64,000 nt of DNA from Methylophilaceae bacterium (GTDB lineage: Bacteria > Pseudomonadota > Gammaproteobacteria > Burkholderiales > Methylophilaceae). The notes beneath the pieces are model-generated. The model was not told the DNA's origin and did not search any database. It saw only the letters and a list, made by a program, of their open reading frames with translations. The translations under genes and the position numbers were made by a program. How positions within the stretch are numbered: position 1 is the stretch's first letter; every line of letters starts with the position of its first letter. Positions 28,122-37,675 of the stretch are shown here, one piece after another. The stretch spans positions 1-64,000 of the forward strand of contig JAOMKM010000003.1 in the NCBI GenBank assembly GCA_028351715.1, read 5' to 3'.

Positions 28122-29612
28122 ATGTACAATTGCTTTATGGCATTAAGTAGTTTTCTAGATAAAAAAATACTCTTACCACTTATCCTCTCTTTTTTGTTTG
28201 GGGGGTTAAGTGTTTTTTCTTTTGCTCCATTCAATCTTCCTTTTGTTATTTTTGTCTCTTTTGCTGCCTTATTAGCAATAATAAAAAAATATGATAAGCC
28301 TAACTCTCATACTTTAATTTTCGGGCTTGGGTTTTTCTTATCCGGAGTTTATTGGCTTGTAATATGCCTGAATCAATATGGGCAAATGAATTTCTTCCTT
28401 GCTGTTCTCTTTACGCTTATTCTATGTATCTTTTTATCTTTATTTTTTTTCCCTATTACTTTTTATAAAAAATATTATACAAGCTTATTTTTTGTGCCAG
28501 TTTTTTTTACACTTATTGAATGGTTAAGAGGAATAATTTTTACAGGATTTCCTTGGTTATCCTTAGGTTACAGCCAAATCCCAGACAGCCCTTTAGCTGG
28601 ATATGTTTCTATTACAGGAATTCATGGAGTAACTTTTTTAATTCTACTAACAATAACAATCACATTAAGAATTTTTAATAAAATCTATTGCCGTGAATCT
28701 ATGTGGCTTGGTTTATTTTTAATACTTATTTGGGTGTCTGGAGAACTTTTAAAAAATGTTTCCTGGGTTAATAAAATTAATAGTCCTGTCAAAGTCAGCT
28801 TAATCCAAGGTAATATCTCCCAGGATAAAAAATGGGACAGTAAATTCTTAAATGAAAGTCTCATAAATTACATGGGATTAATAAAAAGCTCTAGCGGCTC
28901 ACTAATAGTTCTCCCTGAGACATCAATCCCTCTAATGCTTCATCAGATTCCTAATAGCTACCTTAATGATATAAGAAGTTATGCAATAAAAAATGATGCA
29001 GACGTAATTCTTGGAGTAATTGAAAAAGATGAAAAAAAATTTTATAACAGCGCTATATCAATTGGGGCTTCTCCAATGCAGCGCTACAGAAAATCTCATT
29101 TGGTCCCCTTTGGCGAATTTATTCCATTTAATAAAATAATTGGTTACATATATAAACATTGGTTAGATATTCCATTCAGTAACTTATCAAGTGGGCAAGA
29201 AAAACAACCACTTATAGATTTGAATGGCCAGAGGTTAGGGCTAAATATATGCTATGAAGATGTTTTTGGTTATGAAATTATCAAATCTCTTCCAGAAGCA
29301 ACATTATTAGTAAATATTAGTAATGATGCTTGGTATGGAAAATCAATCGCTGCTAGTCAGCACCTTCAGATATCACAAGCTAGAGCAATGGAAACTCAAA
29401 GAATGATGCTGCGAGCAACAAATACTGGCATAACCGCTATTATTAATACAGATGGTAACCTCATTAGCTCATTACCACAGCATGAAGTAGGCGTATTAGA
29501 TGGAATCGTTCAAGGCTACAAAGGTAGCACTCCATTTAGTAAATATGGTAACTACCCGGTTATTATTCTGTGCTTATTAAGTCTTTTATTTATTGTTAGA
29601 TCAAAAAGATAG
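28122..29612 (+). CDS. lnt: Apolipoprotein N-acyltransferase Lnt
   Basis: Lnt adds the third acyl chain to lipoproteins at the inner membrane, so it should act on LolB and Sco1 here. The 496-residue protein has about six N-terminal transmembrane helices (to about residue 190) and a periplasmic nitrilase domain with the catalytic triad in LPETSIP (Glu), RKSHLVPFGEF (Lys) and NICYEDVFG (Cys). An in-frame ATG at 28137 is an alternative start; neither has a strong Shine-Dalgarno. Confidence 0.95.
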   Translation: MYNCFMALSSFLDKKILLPLILSFLFGGLSVFSFAPFNLPFVIFVSFAALLAIIKKYDKPNSHTLIFGLGFFLSGVYWLVICLNQYGQMNFFLAVLFTLILCIFLSLFFFPITFYKKYYTSLFFVPVFFTLIEWLRGIIFTGFPWLSLGYSQIPDSPLAGYVSITGIHGVTFLILLTITITLRIFNKIYCRESMWLGLFLILIWVSGELLKNVSWVNKINSPVKVSLIQGNISQDKKWDSKFLNESLINYMGLIKSSSGSLIVLPETSIPLMLHQIPNSYLNDIRSYAIKNDADVILGVIEKDEKKFYNSAISIGASPMQRYRKSHLVPFGEFIPFNKIIGYIYKHWLDIPFSNLSSGQEKQPLIDLNGQRLGLNICYEDVFGYEIIKSLPEATLLVNISNDAWYGKSIAASQHLQISQARAMETQRMMLRATNTGITAIINTDGNLISSLPQHEVGVLDGIVQGYKGSTPFSKYGNYPVIILCLLSLLFIVRSKR

Positions 29613-29630
29613 AAGATATATAACCTCACT

Positions 29631-29658
29631 TTGATGTGGCACAAAAAAACAGTAAAAT
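29631..29658 (+). promoter_or_regulatory. Candidate promoter of glyQS
   Basis: TTGATG (29631-29636) and TAAAAT (29653-29658) are separated by 16 bases and lie 27 bases before the glyQ ATG, in the gap after lnt. Match to the sigma-70 consensus is good for the -10 and fair for the -35. Confidence 0.45.
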
Positions 29659-29684
29659 GAACAATTGAAAATATAATTAAGATT

Positions 29685-30599
29685 ATGAAACCAACATTCC
29701 AAGAAATCATCCTTAACCTCCAAAAATACTGGGCAGATAAAGGATGTGCGCTTATCCAACCTTACGATATGGAAGTAGGTGCAGGAACATCGCATACTGC
29801 TACCTTTTTAAGGTCATTGGGGCCAGAACCATGGAAAGCTGCCTACGTTCAGCCTAGCCGTCGACCAAAGGATGGTCGATATGGAGAAAATCCTAATCGT
29901 CTGCAGCATTATTATCAATTTCAAGTAGTGCTCAAGCCTTCTCCTGAAAATATCGTGGATTTATATATGGGGTCACTTGAGAATTTAGGTTTTAACCTAA
30001 AAGAAAATGATGTGAGATTGGTTGAAGATAATTGGGAAAACCCAACATTAGGTGCCTGGGGTCTGGGATGGGAGGTATGGTTAAATGGTATGGAAATTAC
30101 ACAATTTACTTACTTTCAGCAGGTTGGTGGTATAGCCTGTAAGCCAATAACTGGAGAAATCACCTATGGATTAGAAAGATTAGCAATGTACATACAAAAT
30201 GTTGACAGCATATATGATATTCAATGGACACATAACTTAAAATACGGAGATATTTTTCTTCAAAATGAAATAGAACAAAGTGCATATAATTTCGAGCACA
30301 GTGATGCCAAATTTCTATTAAGTGCATTCGCTGCATATGAAGAGCAAGCAAGTAACTTAGTTAGTAAGTCTCTTGCTTTACCAGCATACGAGCAAGTTTT
30401 AAAGGCAGCTCATACTTTTAACCTACTTGATGCAAGAGGTGTAATTAGCGTTACAGAAAGAGCAGACTATATTGCTAAGATTAGAAAAATTTCCCGTGAA
30501 GTTGCAGCCTCATACCTTGATAGCAGAAAAAAACTTGGGTTTCCCTTAGCAAACCCTGTTCACGCGAAAGAAATAACGGATCAACTTGATAATGATTGA
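29685..30599 (+). CDS. glyQ: Glycyl-tRNA synthetase alpha subunit
   Basis: GlyQ is the catalytic subunit of the bacterial alpha2-beta2 glycyl-tRNA synthetase. The 304-residue protein has the expected start ([17 protein letters not shown], about 4-20), [17 protein letters not shown] near the C-terminus, and motif regions including [17 protein letters not shown] (about 64-80). The stop overlaps the glyS start. Confidence 0.97.
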   Translation: MKPTFQEIILNLQKYWADKGCALIQPYDMEVGAGTSHTATFLRSLGPEPWKAAYVQPSRRPKDGRYGENPNRLQHYYQFQVVLKPSPENIVDLYMGSLENLGFNLKENDVRLVEDNWENPTLGAWGLGWEVWLNGMEITQFTYFQQVGGIACKPITGEITYGLERLAMYIQNVDSIYDIQWTHNLKYGDIFLQNEIEQSAYNFEHSDAKFLLSAFAAYEEQASNLVSKSLALPAYEQVLKAAHTFNLLDARGVISVTERADYIAKIRKISREVAASYLDSRKKLGFPLANPVHAKEITDQLDND

Positions 30600-32676
30600 A
30601 GAAAACTTACTAATAGAGATTGTTACTGAAGAGCTTCCTCCTCAATCACAAAAAGAACTTGGAGAAAATTTTGGAAAAAGTATTTTTGAAAGCCTGAAGA
30701 ATCAAAAATTAATTAATGAATCAACATTTGAGGTTTATAGCACCCCACGAAGACTAGGTGTCAAAATAACCAAAGTCTTATCTGAGGCTACTACAGAAAA
30801 AAAACTAATTAAGCTAATGCCAAAAAAAATAGGTTTCGATGTTGGTGGAAATGCACAACAAGCATTAATTAAAAAATTAGAATCTATTGGTGAAAAAGAA
30901 TCATCTCTTTCAGAAATTATAACTAAAGAAGAAATCCTATATATAGAAAAAGATATTATTGGTAAGAAATTATATGAAATTGTAGAGGGGCTTATTCATG
31001 ATTGCCTTATTAAGCTTCCTATAAAAAAAGTTATGACTTACCAATTAGAAGATGGATGGGAAACAGTAAACTTTGTAAGGCCTGCAAAAAACCTAGTAAT
31101 TCTTCATGGAAGTAAACTTATTAATGCAACTGTTCTTGGGATTAAATCTTCAAGGACTACAGTTGGGCATAGATTTGAGTCAAAAAATAAAGTGATAGAA
31201 TTAGTTCATGCTAATGACTATGAGGACAAGCTTCTAAAAGAAGGTTCCGTCATTGCTAGCTTTGAAAAAAGAAAAAGTGCTATTAAAAACTCTATTAGTA
31301 TAGCAACACAAGCACTAAAGAAAAATGTTTTAGCTATAAATGATGATAGTCTCTTAGAAGAGGTAACTGCATTAGTTGAAATGCCAAATATATTAATTGG
31401 TAAATTTGAGAGTAAATATCTAGATGTTCCACAAGAATGTTTAATACTTACTATGAAATCAAATCAAAAGTATTTCCCAATTGTGGATAATAAAAATAAA
31501 CTTACTAATCAATTTATAATAGTTTCAAATCTTACTCCAGCTAACCCAAAAAAAATTATAGAAGGAAATGAAAAGGTAATTCGCCCGAGGCTTGCAGATG
31601 CTGAATTCTTCTTTAAGCAGGATAAGAAAAATACTCTACTTGAGATGTCTAATAAGCTTGATAAAATTATTTACCATAATAAATTAGGCTCCCAGTCAGA
31701 TAGAGCTAAAAGAGTATCTAAAATACATCGGCATATATACCAAGAGCTCTCTATTGGAGACTTTAAAGATTTTGAACGAGTTGCGCTTTTGGCAAAAGCA
31801 GATTTAGTATGCTTAATGGTTGGAGAATTTCCAGAATTACAAGGAATAATGGGAAGATACTATGCACTTAACTCAAATGAAGATATTAGTATTGCTGACA
31901 CTATAGAAGATCACTACAAACCAAAATTCTCTGGAGATACGCTTCCCAGAAGCACACTAGGTGTAACATTTGCTCTAGCTGATAAATTTGAAACCTTAAT
32001 TAGCTTATTTTCAATTGATGAAAAGCCAACAGGTGTTAAGGATCCCTTTGGGCTAAGAAGAAATGCAATTGGCATAATTAGACTTCTAATTGAAAATAAT
32101 CTCCCCTTAAATATTAGGCAATTAATTGAAAAATTTATGCCAAAAACATCTGCGGACAAAGTAACTAACGTGAAGAATTTTATTGATGAAAGACTTATAA
32201 ATTACCTAAAAGAAAAAAGCTATCTTTCCCAAGAGATTGATGCAGTAATGTCAAGCAGCCCAGTCTATCTTCATAATATTATAGAAAAGATTGAAGCAAT
32301 TAGAGCGTTCTCAGCACTAGAAGAAGCTCAAGAGCTAGCAGCAGCAAATAAGCGTGTCTCTAATATACTTAAAAAATATCAGGTAACCAATAATACGGAA
32401 ATTATAACTTCCCTCCTAAATGAACCTCAAGAAAAAGAACTCTATAAGTCATTAAAAAAACAAATGCCAATCGTTAAAAGATATCTAGGAGACAGTAATT
32501 ACGTTGATGCCCTAAGAGGTTTAGTAGAGCTAAAAGATCCTATTGATAATTTTTTTGATAAAGTTATGGTTAACGATAAGAATATTGATATAAAAAATAA
32601 TCGCCATAATCTTTTAATACAGCTACATGAAATATTAAATTGTGTAGCCGATATCTCAAAAGTCTCAAGTTCATGA
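30592..32676 (+). CDS. glyS: Glycyl-tRNA synthetase beta subunit
   Basis: GlyS binds and positions tRNA-Gly. The protein, about 694 residues, opens with [18 protein letters not shown], the family signature, contains an HD-like region ([30 protein letters not shown]) and ends in the anticodon-binding domain. An in-frame TTG at 30586 would add two residues, but the ATG at 30592 that overlaps the glyQ stop (ATGATTGA) is more likely. The stop overlaps gmhB by ATGA. Confidence 0.96.
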   Translation: MIEENLLIEIVTEELPPQSQKELGENFGKSIFESLKNQKLINESTFEVYSTPRRLGVKITKVLSEATTEKKLIKLMPKKIGFDVGGNAQQALIKKLESIGEKESSLSEIITKEEILYIEKDIIGKKLYEIVEGLIHDCLIKLPIKKVMTYQLEDGWETVNFVRPAKNLVILHGSKLINATVLGIKSSRTTVGHRFESKNKVIELVHANDYEDKLLKEGSVIASFEKRKSAIKNSISIATQALKKNVLAINDDSLLEEVTALVEMPNILIGKFESKYLDVPQECLILTMKSNQKYFPIVDNKNKLTNQFIIVSNLTPANPKKIIEGNEKVIRPRLADAEFFFKQDKKNTLLEMSNKLDKIIYHNKLGSQSDRAKRVSKIHRHIYQELSIGDFKDFERVALLAKADLVCLMVGEFPELQGIMGRYYALNSNEDISIADTIEDHYKPKFSGDTLPRSTLGVTFALADKFETLISLFSIDEKPTGVKDPFGLRRNAIGIIRLLIENNLPLNIRQLIEKFMPKTSADKVTNVKNFIDERLINYLKEKSYLSQEIDAVMSSSPVYLHNIIEKIEAIRAFSALEEAQELAAANKRVSNILKKYQVTNNTEIITSLLNEPQEKELYKSLKKQMPIVKRYLGDSNYVDALRGLVELKDPIDNFFDKVMVNDKNIDIKNNRHNLLIQLHEILNCVADISKVSSS

Positions 32677-33212
32677 AGATTGTTATATTAGATCGTGACG
32701 GTGTTATCAATCAAGATAATGTTAACCATATCAAGAATCCAAATGAATGGATCCCAATTCCTCAAAGCTTAGAGGCTATTACTCTTCTAAACCAGCATGG
32801 ATTTTATGTCGTTATAGCAACTAATCAATCAGGAATTGGTCGTGGGTTATTTGATTTTGATAATCTTAACCTTATTCATGGAAAAATGATTAAGATGCTA
32901 GGGCAACTAGGAGGGTCAATTGATGCAATTTTTTACTGCCCCCATACTGACGAAGATAATTGTAATTGCAGAAAGCCAGATATTGGAATGTATGAAGAAA
33001 TTAGTAAAAGATTTTCAATTTCATTAAAAAAAATACCTGCTGTAGGAGACTCAATAAGAGACCTTCAGGCATATAAAAAAATTGGAGCTCAGCCTATACT
33101 AGTTAAGACTGGGAATGGGGAAGAAACATTACTTCAAAAAAAGTATCCGAAGAATACCTGGATATTTGATGACTTATTTGAGGCTGCAGAAGCCATAATA
33201 GAGAAATATTAA
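32673..33212 (+). CDS. gmhB: D-glycero-beta-D-manno-heptose 1,7-bisphosphate 7-phosphatase
   Basis: GmhB removes the 7-phosphate in ADP-heptose synthesis for the LPS inner core. The 179-residue HAD phosphatase has the nucleophile motif ILDRDGVINQD (about 4-14), ATNQSGIGRG (about 49-58), a zinc site CPHTDEDNCNCRKP (about 89-102) and the C-terminal VGDSIRDL. The ATG at 32673 lies in the glyS stop; a TTG 33 bases upstream would add an unsupported extension. plsC follows after five bases. Confidence 0.93.
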   Translation: MKIVILDRDGVINQDNVNHIKNPNEWIPIPQSLEAITLLNQHGFYVVIATNQSGIGRGLFDFDNLNLIHGKMIKMLGQLGGSIDAIFYCPHTDEDNCNCRKPDIGMYEEISKRFSISLKKIPAVGDSIRDLQAYKKIGAQPILVKTGNGEETLLQKKYPKNTWIFDDLFEAAEAIIEKY

Positions 33213-33217
33213 ATATT

Positions 33218-33929
33218 ATGATGCTAATTATTAGGTCACTAATTTTTCAATTAGGCATGTGGTTGTTTACAATACCATTTACGATTTCAATATTATTTAT
33301 TATTCCATTTAAACCTCAGACTCGATATCAATATATATCATTGTGGGCAAAAAACAATGCTTTCATGGCTAAAGATAACTTGTAATCTTAATTTTAAGGT
33401 TAGTGGTGTAAAAAATATACCGAAACACCCTTCATTGATTCTTTCTAAGCATCAATCAGCATGGGAAACTCTAGCTTTCCAAAAAATATTTCCGCCACAG
33501 GTATGGGTACTTAAAAGAGAATTGCTTTTAGTACCATTTTTTGGTTGGGGTTTAGCTATGACATCACCAATTGCAATAGATCGTAAAGCAGGCAAAAAAG
33601 CATTAGATCAAATGCTTGTCCAAGGCATTGATCGAATCAAAAAAGGTTTTTGGATTGTAATATTTCCAGAAGGTACTCGCATAAAACCAGGAGAAGTAGG
33701 AAAATATCATATTGGAGGAGCGTGGTTTGCTATAAAATCTGAAACAGATATTGTGCCAGTTGCCCATAATGCTGGATTATACTGGCCCAAGAATTCATTC
33801 ATAAAGAAGCCAGGTGTAATTAAGGTGTCTATAGGAAAACCTATTTCATCTAAAGGAAAAACTTCTGAACAATTGAATGGTGACGTTAGAAATTGGATAG
33901 AAAATGAAATGATAAAATTTAATGCTTAA
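33218..33929 (+). pseudogene. plsC: 1-acyl-sn-glycerol-3-phosphate acyltransferase, frame-disrupted
   Basis: PlsC acylates lysophosphatidate in phospholipid synthesis. An ATG at 33218 opens a frame encoding the N-terminal membrane helix and TRYQYISLWAK, which stops soon afterwards; the rest continues one base out of phase from 33357 (LSWLKITCNLNFKVSG) with KHQSAWETLAF and FPEGTR. Removing one A from the run of six at 33349-33354 restores one continuous protein of about 236 residues of normal architecture. The downstream 190-residue frame alone would lack the membrane anchor. A sequencing error or a slippery A-run is as likely as a true lesion, because everything else is conserved. Confidence 0.85.
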
Positions 33930-34644
33930 AGCTCAATTTAAGTCCACAGAGACAATAGACTTACTCGATGGTAATTCAATTAGCTATTTATTAATAAGAA
34001 AATATAGACGCTCTATTGGTTTAAGAATTACCAAGGATGGATTGATTGTTAATGCTCCAATATTAGTTTCAAAAAGTCACGTAAAAAAAATTATTATTTC
34101 AAAAGAAAAATGGATAAAATCAAAATTAAACCTTATCAAGATGAAGATTCCTCCATTTACCCTAAGAAATGGTCACGAATTTAATCTCCTTGGAGAAAAA
34201 TTTACATTCAAAATAACTGAGGGTAAAAAGAAAATATATCTACAGAATAATTCATGCTTTATATCTTTTGATGCTATCAGCAAGGAAGATAAATTAAAAG
34301 AATATTTTATTGATTGGCTAAAGGAATATGCGCTTGATTTCTTTATTAAAAGAGTAAATTTTCACTCAAAAAAAAATAATCTTTTTCCAAATAAAGTTTT
34401 ACTCTCAAATGCAAAAACTAAATGGGGTTCATGTAACAACAAAAAAGAAGTAAGGCTGAATTGGAGACTTATTCAATCAAGTACTCCAATTATTGATTAT
34501 GTTATTTGTCACGAACTTTCTCATCTAAAATTCATGGATCATTCGCAACAATTTTGGAGTTTAGTTAGTGAAATTTTTCCGGGCTACAAAGAAACACAAA
34601 AACAACTTAAATTAGTTGGCTTTCAACTTTATCATCTAGATTGA
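33922..34644 (+). CDS. YgjP-like zinc metallopeptidase (DUF45, M48-related)
   Basis: A 240-residue protein of the YgjP/DUF45 family: IRKYRRSIGLRIT near the N-terminus, the block KTKWGSCNNKKEVRLNWRL (about 169-187) and the metal site CHELSHLKFMDHSQQFW (about 196-212) with an HExxH motif and a third His. The family is predicted to be a metal-dependent hydrolase with unknown substrate. The start overlaps plsC by eight bases and the 3' end overlaps the convergent sco1 by nine bases. Confidence 0.9.
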   Translation: MLKAQFKSTETIDLLDGNSISYLLIRKYRRSIGLRITKDGLIVNAPILVSKSHVKKIIISKEKWIKSKLNLIKMKIPPFTLRNGHEFNLLGEKFTFKITEGKKKIYLQNNSCFISFDAISKEDKLKEYFIDWLKEYALDFFIKRVNFHSKKNNLFPNKVLLSNAKTKWGSCNNKKEVRLNWRLIQSSTPIIDYVICHELSHLKFMDHSQQFWSLVSEIFPGYKETQKQLKLVGFQLYHLD

Positions 34645-35212
34645 TATAAGCGACCTAATATCTCTGGTAATCATTTCTTGAGATGATCCATATGAGTGGC
34701 GTACTCGAATACTTCCTTTTTTATCAATTAAATAGATGGCCGAAGAATGATCAATTGTATAATTTTTTCCCTCTCCAACTTTCTTATAAAAAATCTTATA
34801 TTGACTGGCTATTTTTTTTATATCATCAGCTGAACCTGTTAGACCGATAAAAGAAGAATCAAATGAAGGCACATAATTCTCCAACAATTTTATAGTATCT
34901 CTTTCTGGATCAAGTGACACAAATATAACTTGTAACTTATCCCCATCATCTCCTAATGAATCTTTTATAGCCTTGAGCTCATACATCGTAGTTGGACAAA
35001 TATCTGGACAGTATGTAAACCCAAAGAAAATTGCTACCACTTTCCCCCTAAAGTCCTTTAACTTAGTGCTTTTACCTAAATGAGAAGTCAATATAAAGGA
35101 GGAATTTAATCTAGCCTCAGTAATATCTGAGCCATTAAACTTTAAATCAGGGGCTTTTGAACAAGAAAATAGAAAAAAAAATTAGAGATATAAATAATAA
35201 GTAATTACGCAT
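34636..35212 (-). pseudogene. Sco1/SenC copper-chaperone lipoprotein, frame-disrupted in signal peptide
   Basis: Sco proteins deliver copper to the CuA site of cytochrome c oxidase. The thioredoxin-like domain is intact, with YCPDICPTT (the CxxxC site) and the conserved His in IDHSSAIYLID. The best protein start is ATG at 35212, which encodes a signal peptide (RNYLLFISLIFF), but a run of nine A on the plus strand (35173-35181) puts it one base out of frame with the lipobox LFSC and the mature sequence SKAPDLKFNGSDIT. Eight A would give an uninterrupted lipoprotein of about 191 residues. Starting at the internal TTG (35091) would discard conserved residues. Confidence 0.85.
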
Positions 35213-35308
35213 AATGAGTCTCTAAAAAATAATTATTTATTTTATCATGTTATCTTATGTCAAAATAAAGACTTAAACGAATTGTTAAGAATTATTTAAA
35301 GGAAAAAT

Positions 35309-36244
35309 ATGTCAATTCCACAATCAATGGACGATAGAGATGGATTTATTTGGTTTAATAATAAATTAGTTCCATGGCGCGATGCTAAAACTCACGTTTT
35401 AACTCACACCCTTCATTACGGTCTAGGAGTATTTGAAGGTGTAAGAGCCTACGAGACAAAAACCGGCACCGCCATATTTAGACTTGAAGATCATACAAAA
35501 AGGTTATTCAATTCTGCGCACATTGTTGGTATGAAAATGCCATATGACAAAGAAACTGTAAATAAAGCTCATAAAACAGCAGTGCAAGAAAATAACTTAA
35601 AGTCAGCATATATTAGGCCAATGGCATTTTATGGGTCTGAGGCTATGGGTATTTCTGCAACAACACTATCAACCCACCTAATTGTTGCTGCATGGAGCTG
35701 GGGTGCATATATGGGTCAAGAAGCCCTAGAAAAAGGAATTACAGTTAAAACTTCTTCTTTTTCTAGACATCATATAAATAGCACAATGTGTAAAGCTAAA
35801 GCGAATGGTAATTATCTAAACTCAATCCTTGCTCATCAAGAGGCAACTACGGATGGTTATGATGAAGCTCTTTTGTTGGACACTCAAGGCTTTGTTGCTG
35901 AAGGATCGGGAGAAAATATTTTTATTGTCAAAAATGGAAAGCTTTTAACTCCATCATTAACTAGTGCACTTGAAGGAATTACTCGAGATTCAGTAATTAC
36001 AATTGCTAAAGATTTAGGAATTGAAATTACCGAAAGAAATATTACTCGAGATGAAATATATACAGCTGATGAAGCATTTTTTACCGGAACAGCTGCAGAA
36101 GTAACCCCTATTCGCCAATTAGATAAAAGAGATATTGGAAGTGGAGTTCGAGGTCAGATTACAAATGAAATTCAATCGATATACTTTGAGGCGGTTAAGG
36201 GAAACAACGACAAATACGGTCATTGGTTAAGCCACATTGATTAG
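35309..36244 (+). CDS. ilvE: Branched-chain amino acid aminotransferase
   Basis: IlvE interconverts Leu, Ile and Val with their keto acids using PLP. The 311-residue class IV aminotransferase has THTLHYGLGVFEGVRAY (about 31-47), the PLP lysine within MCKAKANGNYLNS (about 159-171) and EGSGENIFIVKNG (about 196-208). A good AAAGGA lies before the ATG. It is convergent with murI, eight bases away. Confidence 0.96.
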   Translation: MSIPQSMDDRDGFIWFNNKLVPWRDAKTHVLTHTLHYGLGVFEGVRAYETKTGTAIFRLEDHTKRLFNSAHIVGMKMPYDKETVNKAHKTAVQENNLKSAYIRPMAFYGSEAMGISATTLSTHLIVAAWSWGAYMGQEALEKGITVKTSSFSRHHINSTMCKAKANGNYLNSILAHQEATTDGYDEALLLDTQGFVAEGSGENIFIVKNGKLLTPSLTSALEGITRDSVITIAKDLGIEITERNITRDEIYTADEAFFTGTAAEVTPIRQLDKRDIGSGVRGQITNEIQSIYFEAVKGNNDKYGHWLSHID

Positions 36245-36252
36245 CTAAATTT

Positions 36253-37056
36253 CTAATACCAATCAGATTGAAAGTCATACAGAAAGTCATAGTCACCTAA
36301 TAATGACCTTACTATTGAATTCATATTTGAATTTTTGCTGTTGCTGTAAACCTTATGCTGACCAACAAGATTATCACTTTCAAGATTAAATTTTTTCAAT
36401 ACTCTTTGGGTTTGCATTGCTACTGCGTCACCAGTTTCAATAATAGTAATCTCACTATTAAAAAAATTTTCGACATTTTTTTTAATAAAAATATAGTGAG
36501 TACACCCTAAAACAACAACATCAACATTATGCTCTAGTAATGGTGTTAAATTTTTGTTTACCAACGAAATTAGTTCATGAGAGTCAATCTGCCCACGCTC
36601 AATAAGTTCTACTAGACCAATACAAGGTTGCGTAAAAAACTTTGTGTCACCAGAATAAGAGTCGAGAAGTGCTGAGAATTTTGAGCTATTAATTGTTCCC
36701 TCTGTTGCCAAAATACCAATTTTTTTTCTTTTAGAAGCTTCATTGGCAGGCTTTATTGCTGGCTCCATCCCTATAATAGGAAAATCATAAATTTCTCTTA
36801 ATTTACCTATAGAAGAGGCTGTTGCTGTATTGCAAGCAATAACTAATAATTTTATTTGATGGTTTGTAACTAAAAAGTCGACGATAGTAATTGATCGGTC
36901 TAATATAAACGAGTCATCTTTGGTTCCATAAGGCGCATTTATTGAATCGGCTACATAAACTAAGCATTCATTCGATAGTTTAGAATGAATTTTTTGAAGA
37001 ACAGAAAGCCCCCCAACGCCAGAATCGAAAATACCAATAGGAAAAGATTTATTCAT
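36253..37056 (-). CDS. murI: Glutamate racemase
   Basis: MurI supplies D-glutamate for peptidoglycan. The 267-residue protein has GIFDSGVGGLSVL (about 8-20) with the catalytic Asp/Ser, VIACNTATA (about 71-79) with the first catalytic Cys, and VLGCTHY (about 182-188) with the second Cys and its neighbouring His. It is divergent from the cobalamin adenosyltransferase gene across 61 bases. Confidence 0.96.
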   Translation of the reverse strand: MNKSFPIGIFDSGVGGLSVLQKIHSKLSNECLVYVADSINAPYGTKDDSFILDRSITIVDFLVTNHQIKLLVIACNTATASSIGKLREIYDFPIIGMEPAIKPANEASKRKKIGILATEGTINSSKFSALLDSYSGDTKFFTQPCIGLVELIERGQIDSHELISLVNKNLTPLLEHNVDVVVLGCTHYIFIKKNVENFFNSEITIIETGDAVAMQTQRVLKKFNLESDNLVGQHKVYSNSKNSNMNSIVRSLLGDYDFLYDFQSDWY

Positions 37057-37117
37057 TTTGATTATTATAAAGGCTTTAGATAAAGAAGGTTAATGTACAA
37101 TAAGTTTAAGGAAAAAT

Positions 37118-37663
37118 ATGGCAAATAGACTAACAAAAATTTATACAAGAACTGGTGACGAAGGAAAAACTGGATTAGGTGATGGTTCCAGAATAGATAA
37201 ATTTAACTCAAGAATTGAAGGTCTGGGTAGTATCGATGAGCTTAATTCTGTTATTGGGATAATTATTAGTGAGGATATCCCAGCTAAAGAATCAAAATGG
37301 CTTAAAAAGATACAACATGATTTATTTGATATAGGTGGAGAACTTTCTATCCCTAACTTTAAAAAATTAACAATATCAAAAGTTGAATTTCTGGAGTCTA
37401 ATATTGATACAATAAATAAAGAGCTACCTCCCTTAAAAGAATTCATCCTACCTGGAGGGTCTAAAGTATCTGCTTATACTCATCTTGCCAGAACAATATG
37501 TAGAAGAGTAGAAAGGAATTTATTTAAATTAAACCAAAATAATAAAGTAAATGAAGTCTCCTTAAAATATATCAATAGATTGTCAGATTTTCTTTTCGTT
37601 TTAGCTCGACACTTCAATAAGTCCAAAAATATTAATGATATTTTCTGGAAAAAAAATATTTAG
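37118..37663 (+). CDS. PduO-type ATP:cob(I)alamin adenosyltransferase
   Basis: This enzyme forms adenosylcobalamin from cob(I)alamin and ATP. The 181-residue protein has the PduO-type ATP loop YTRTGDEGKTGLGDG (about 9-23), GSIDELNSVIG (about 37-47) and the C-terminal RRVERNLF and RLSDFLFVLAR. No B12-dependent enzyme or riboswitch is visible nearby, so the user of the cofactor lies elsewhere. It precedes pcnB by 12 bases. Confidence 0.93.
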   Translation: MANRLTKIYTRTGDEGKTGLGDGSRIDKFNSRIEGLGSIDELNSVIGIIISEDIPAKESKWLKKIQHDLFDIGGELSIPNFKKLTISKVEFLESNIDTINKELPPLKEFILPGGSKVSAYTHLARTICRRVERNLFKLNQNNKVNEVSLKYINRLSDFLFVLARHFNKSKNINDIFWKKNI

Positions 37664-37675
37664 TACTAACAATTC

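Noticed and set aside
37118..37663. Cobalamin riboswitch before the adenosyltransferase gene.
   Set aside because: The divergent gap to murI is only 61 bases, far too short for one.
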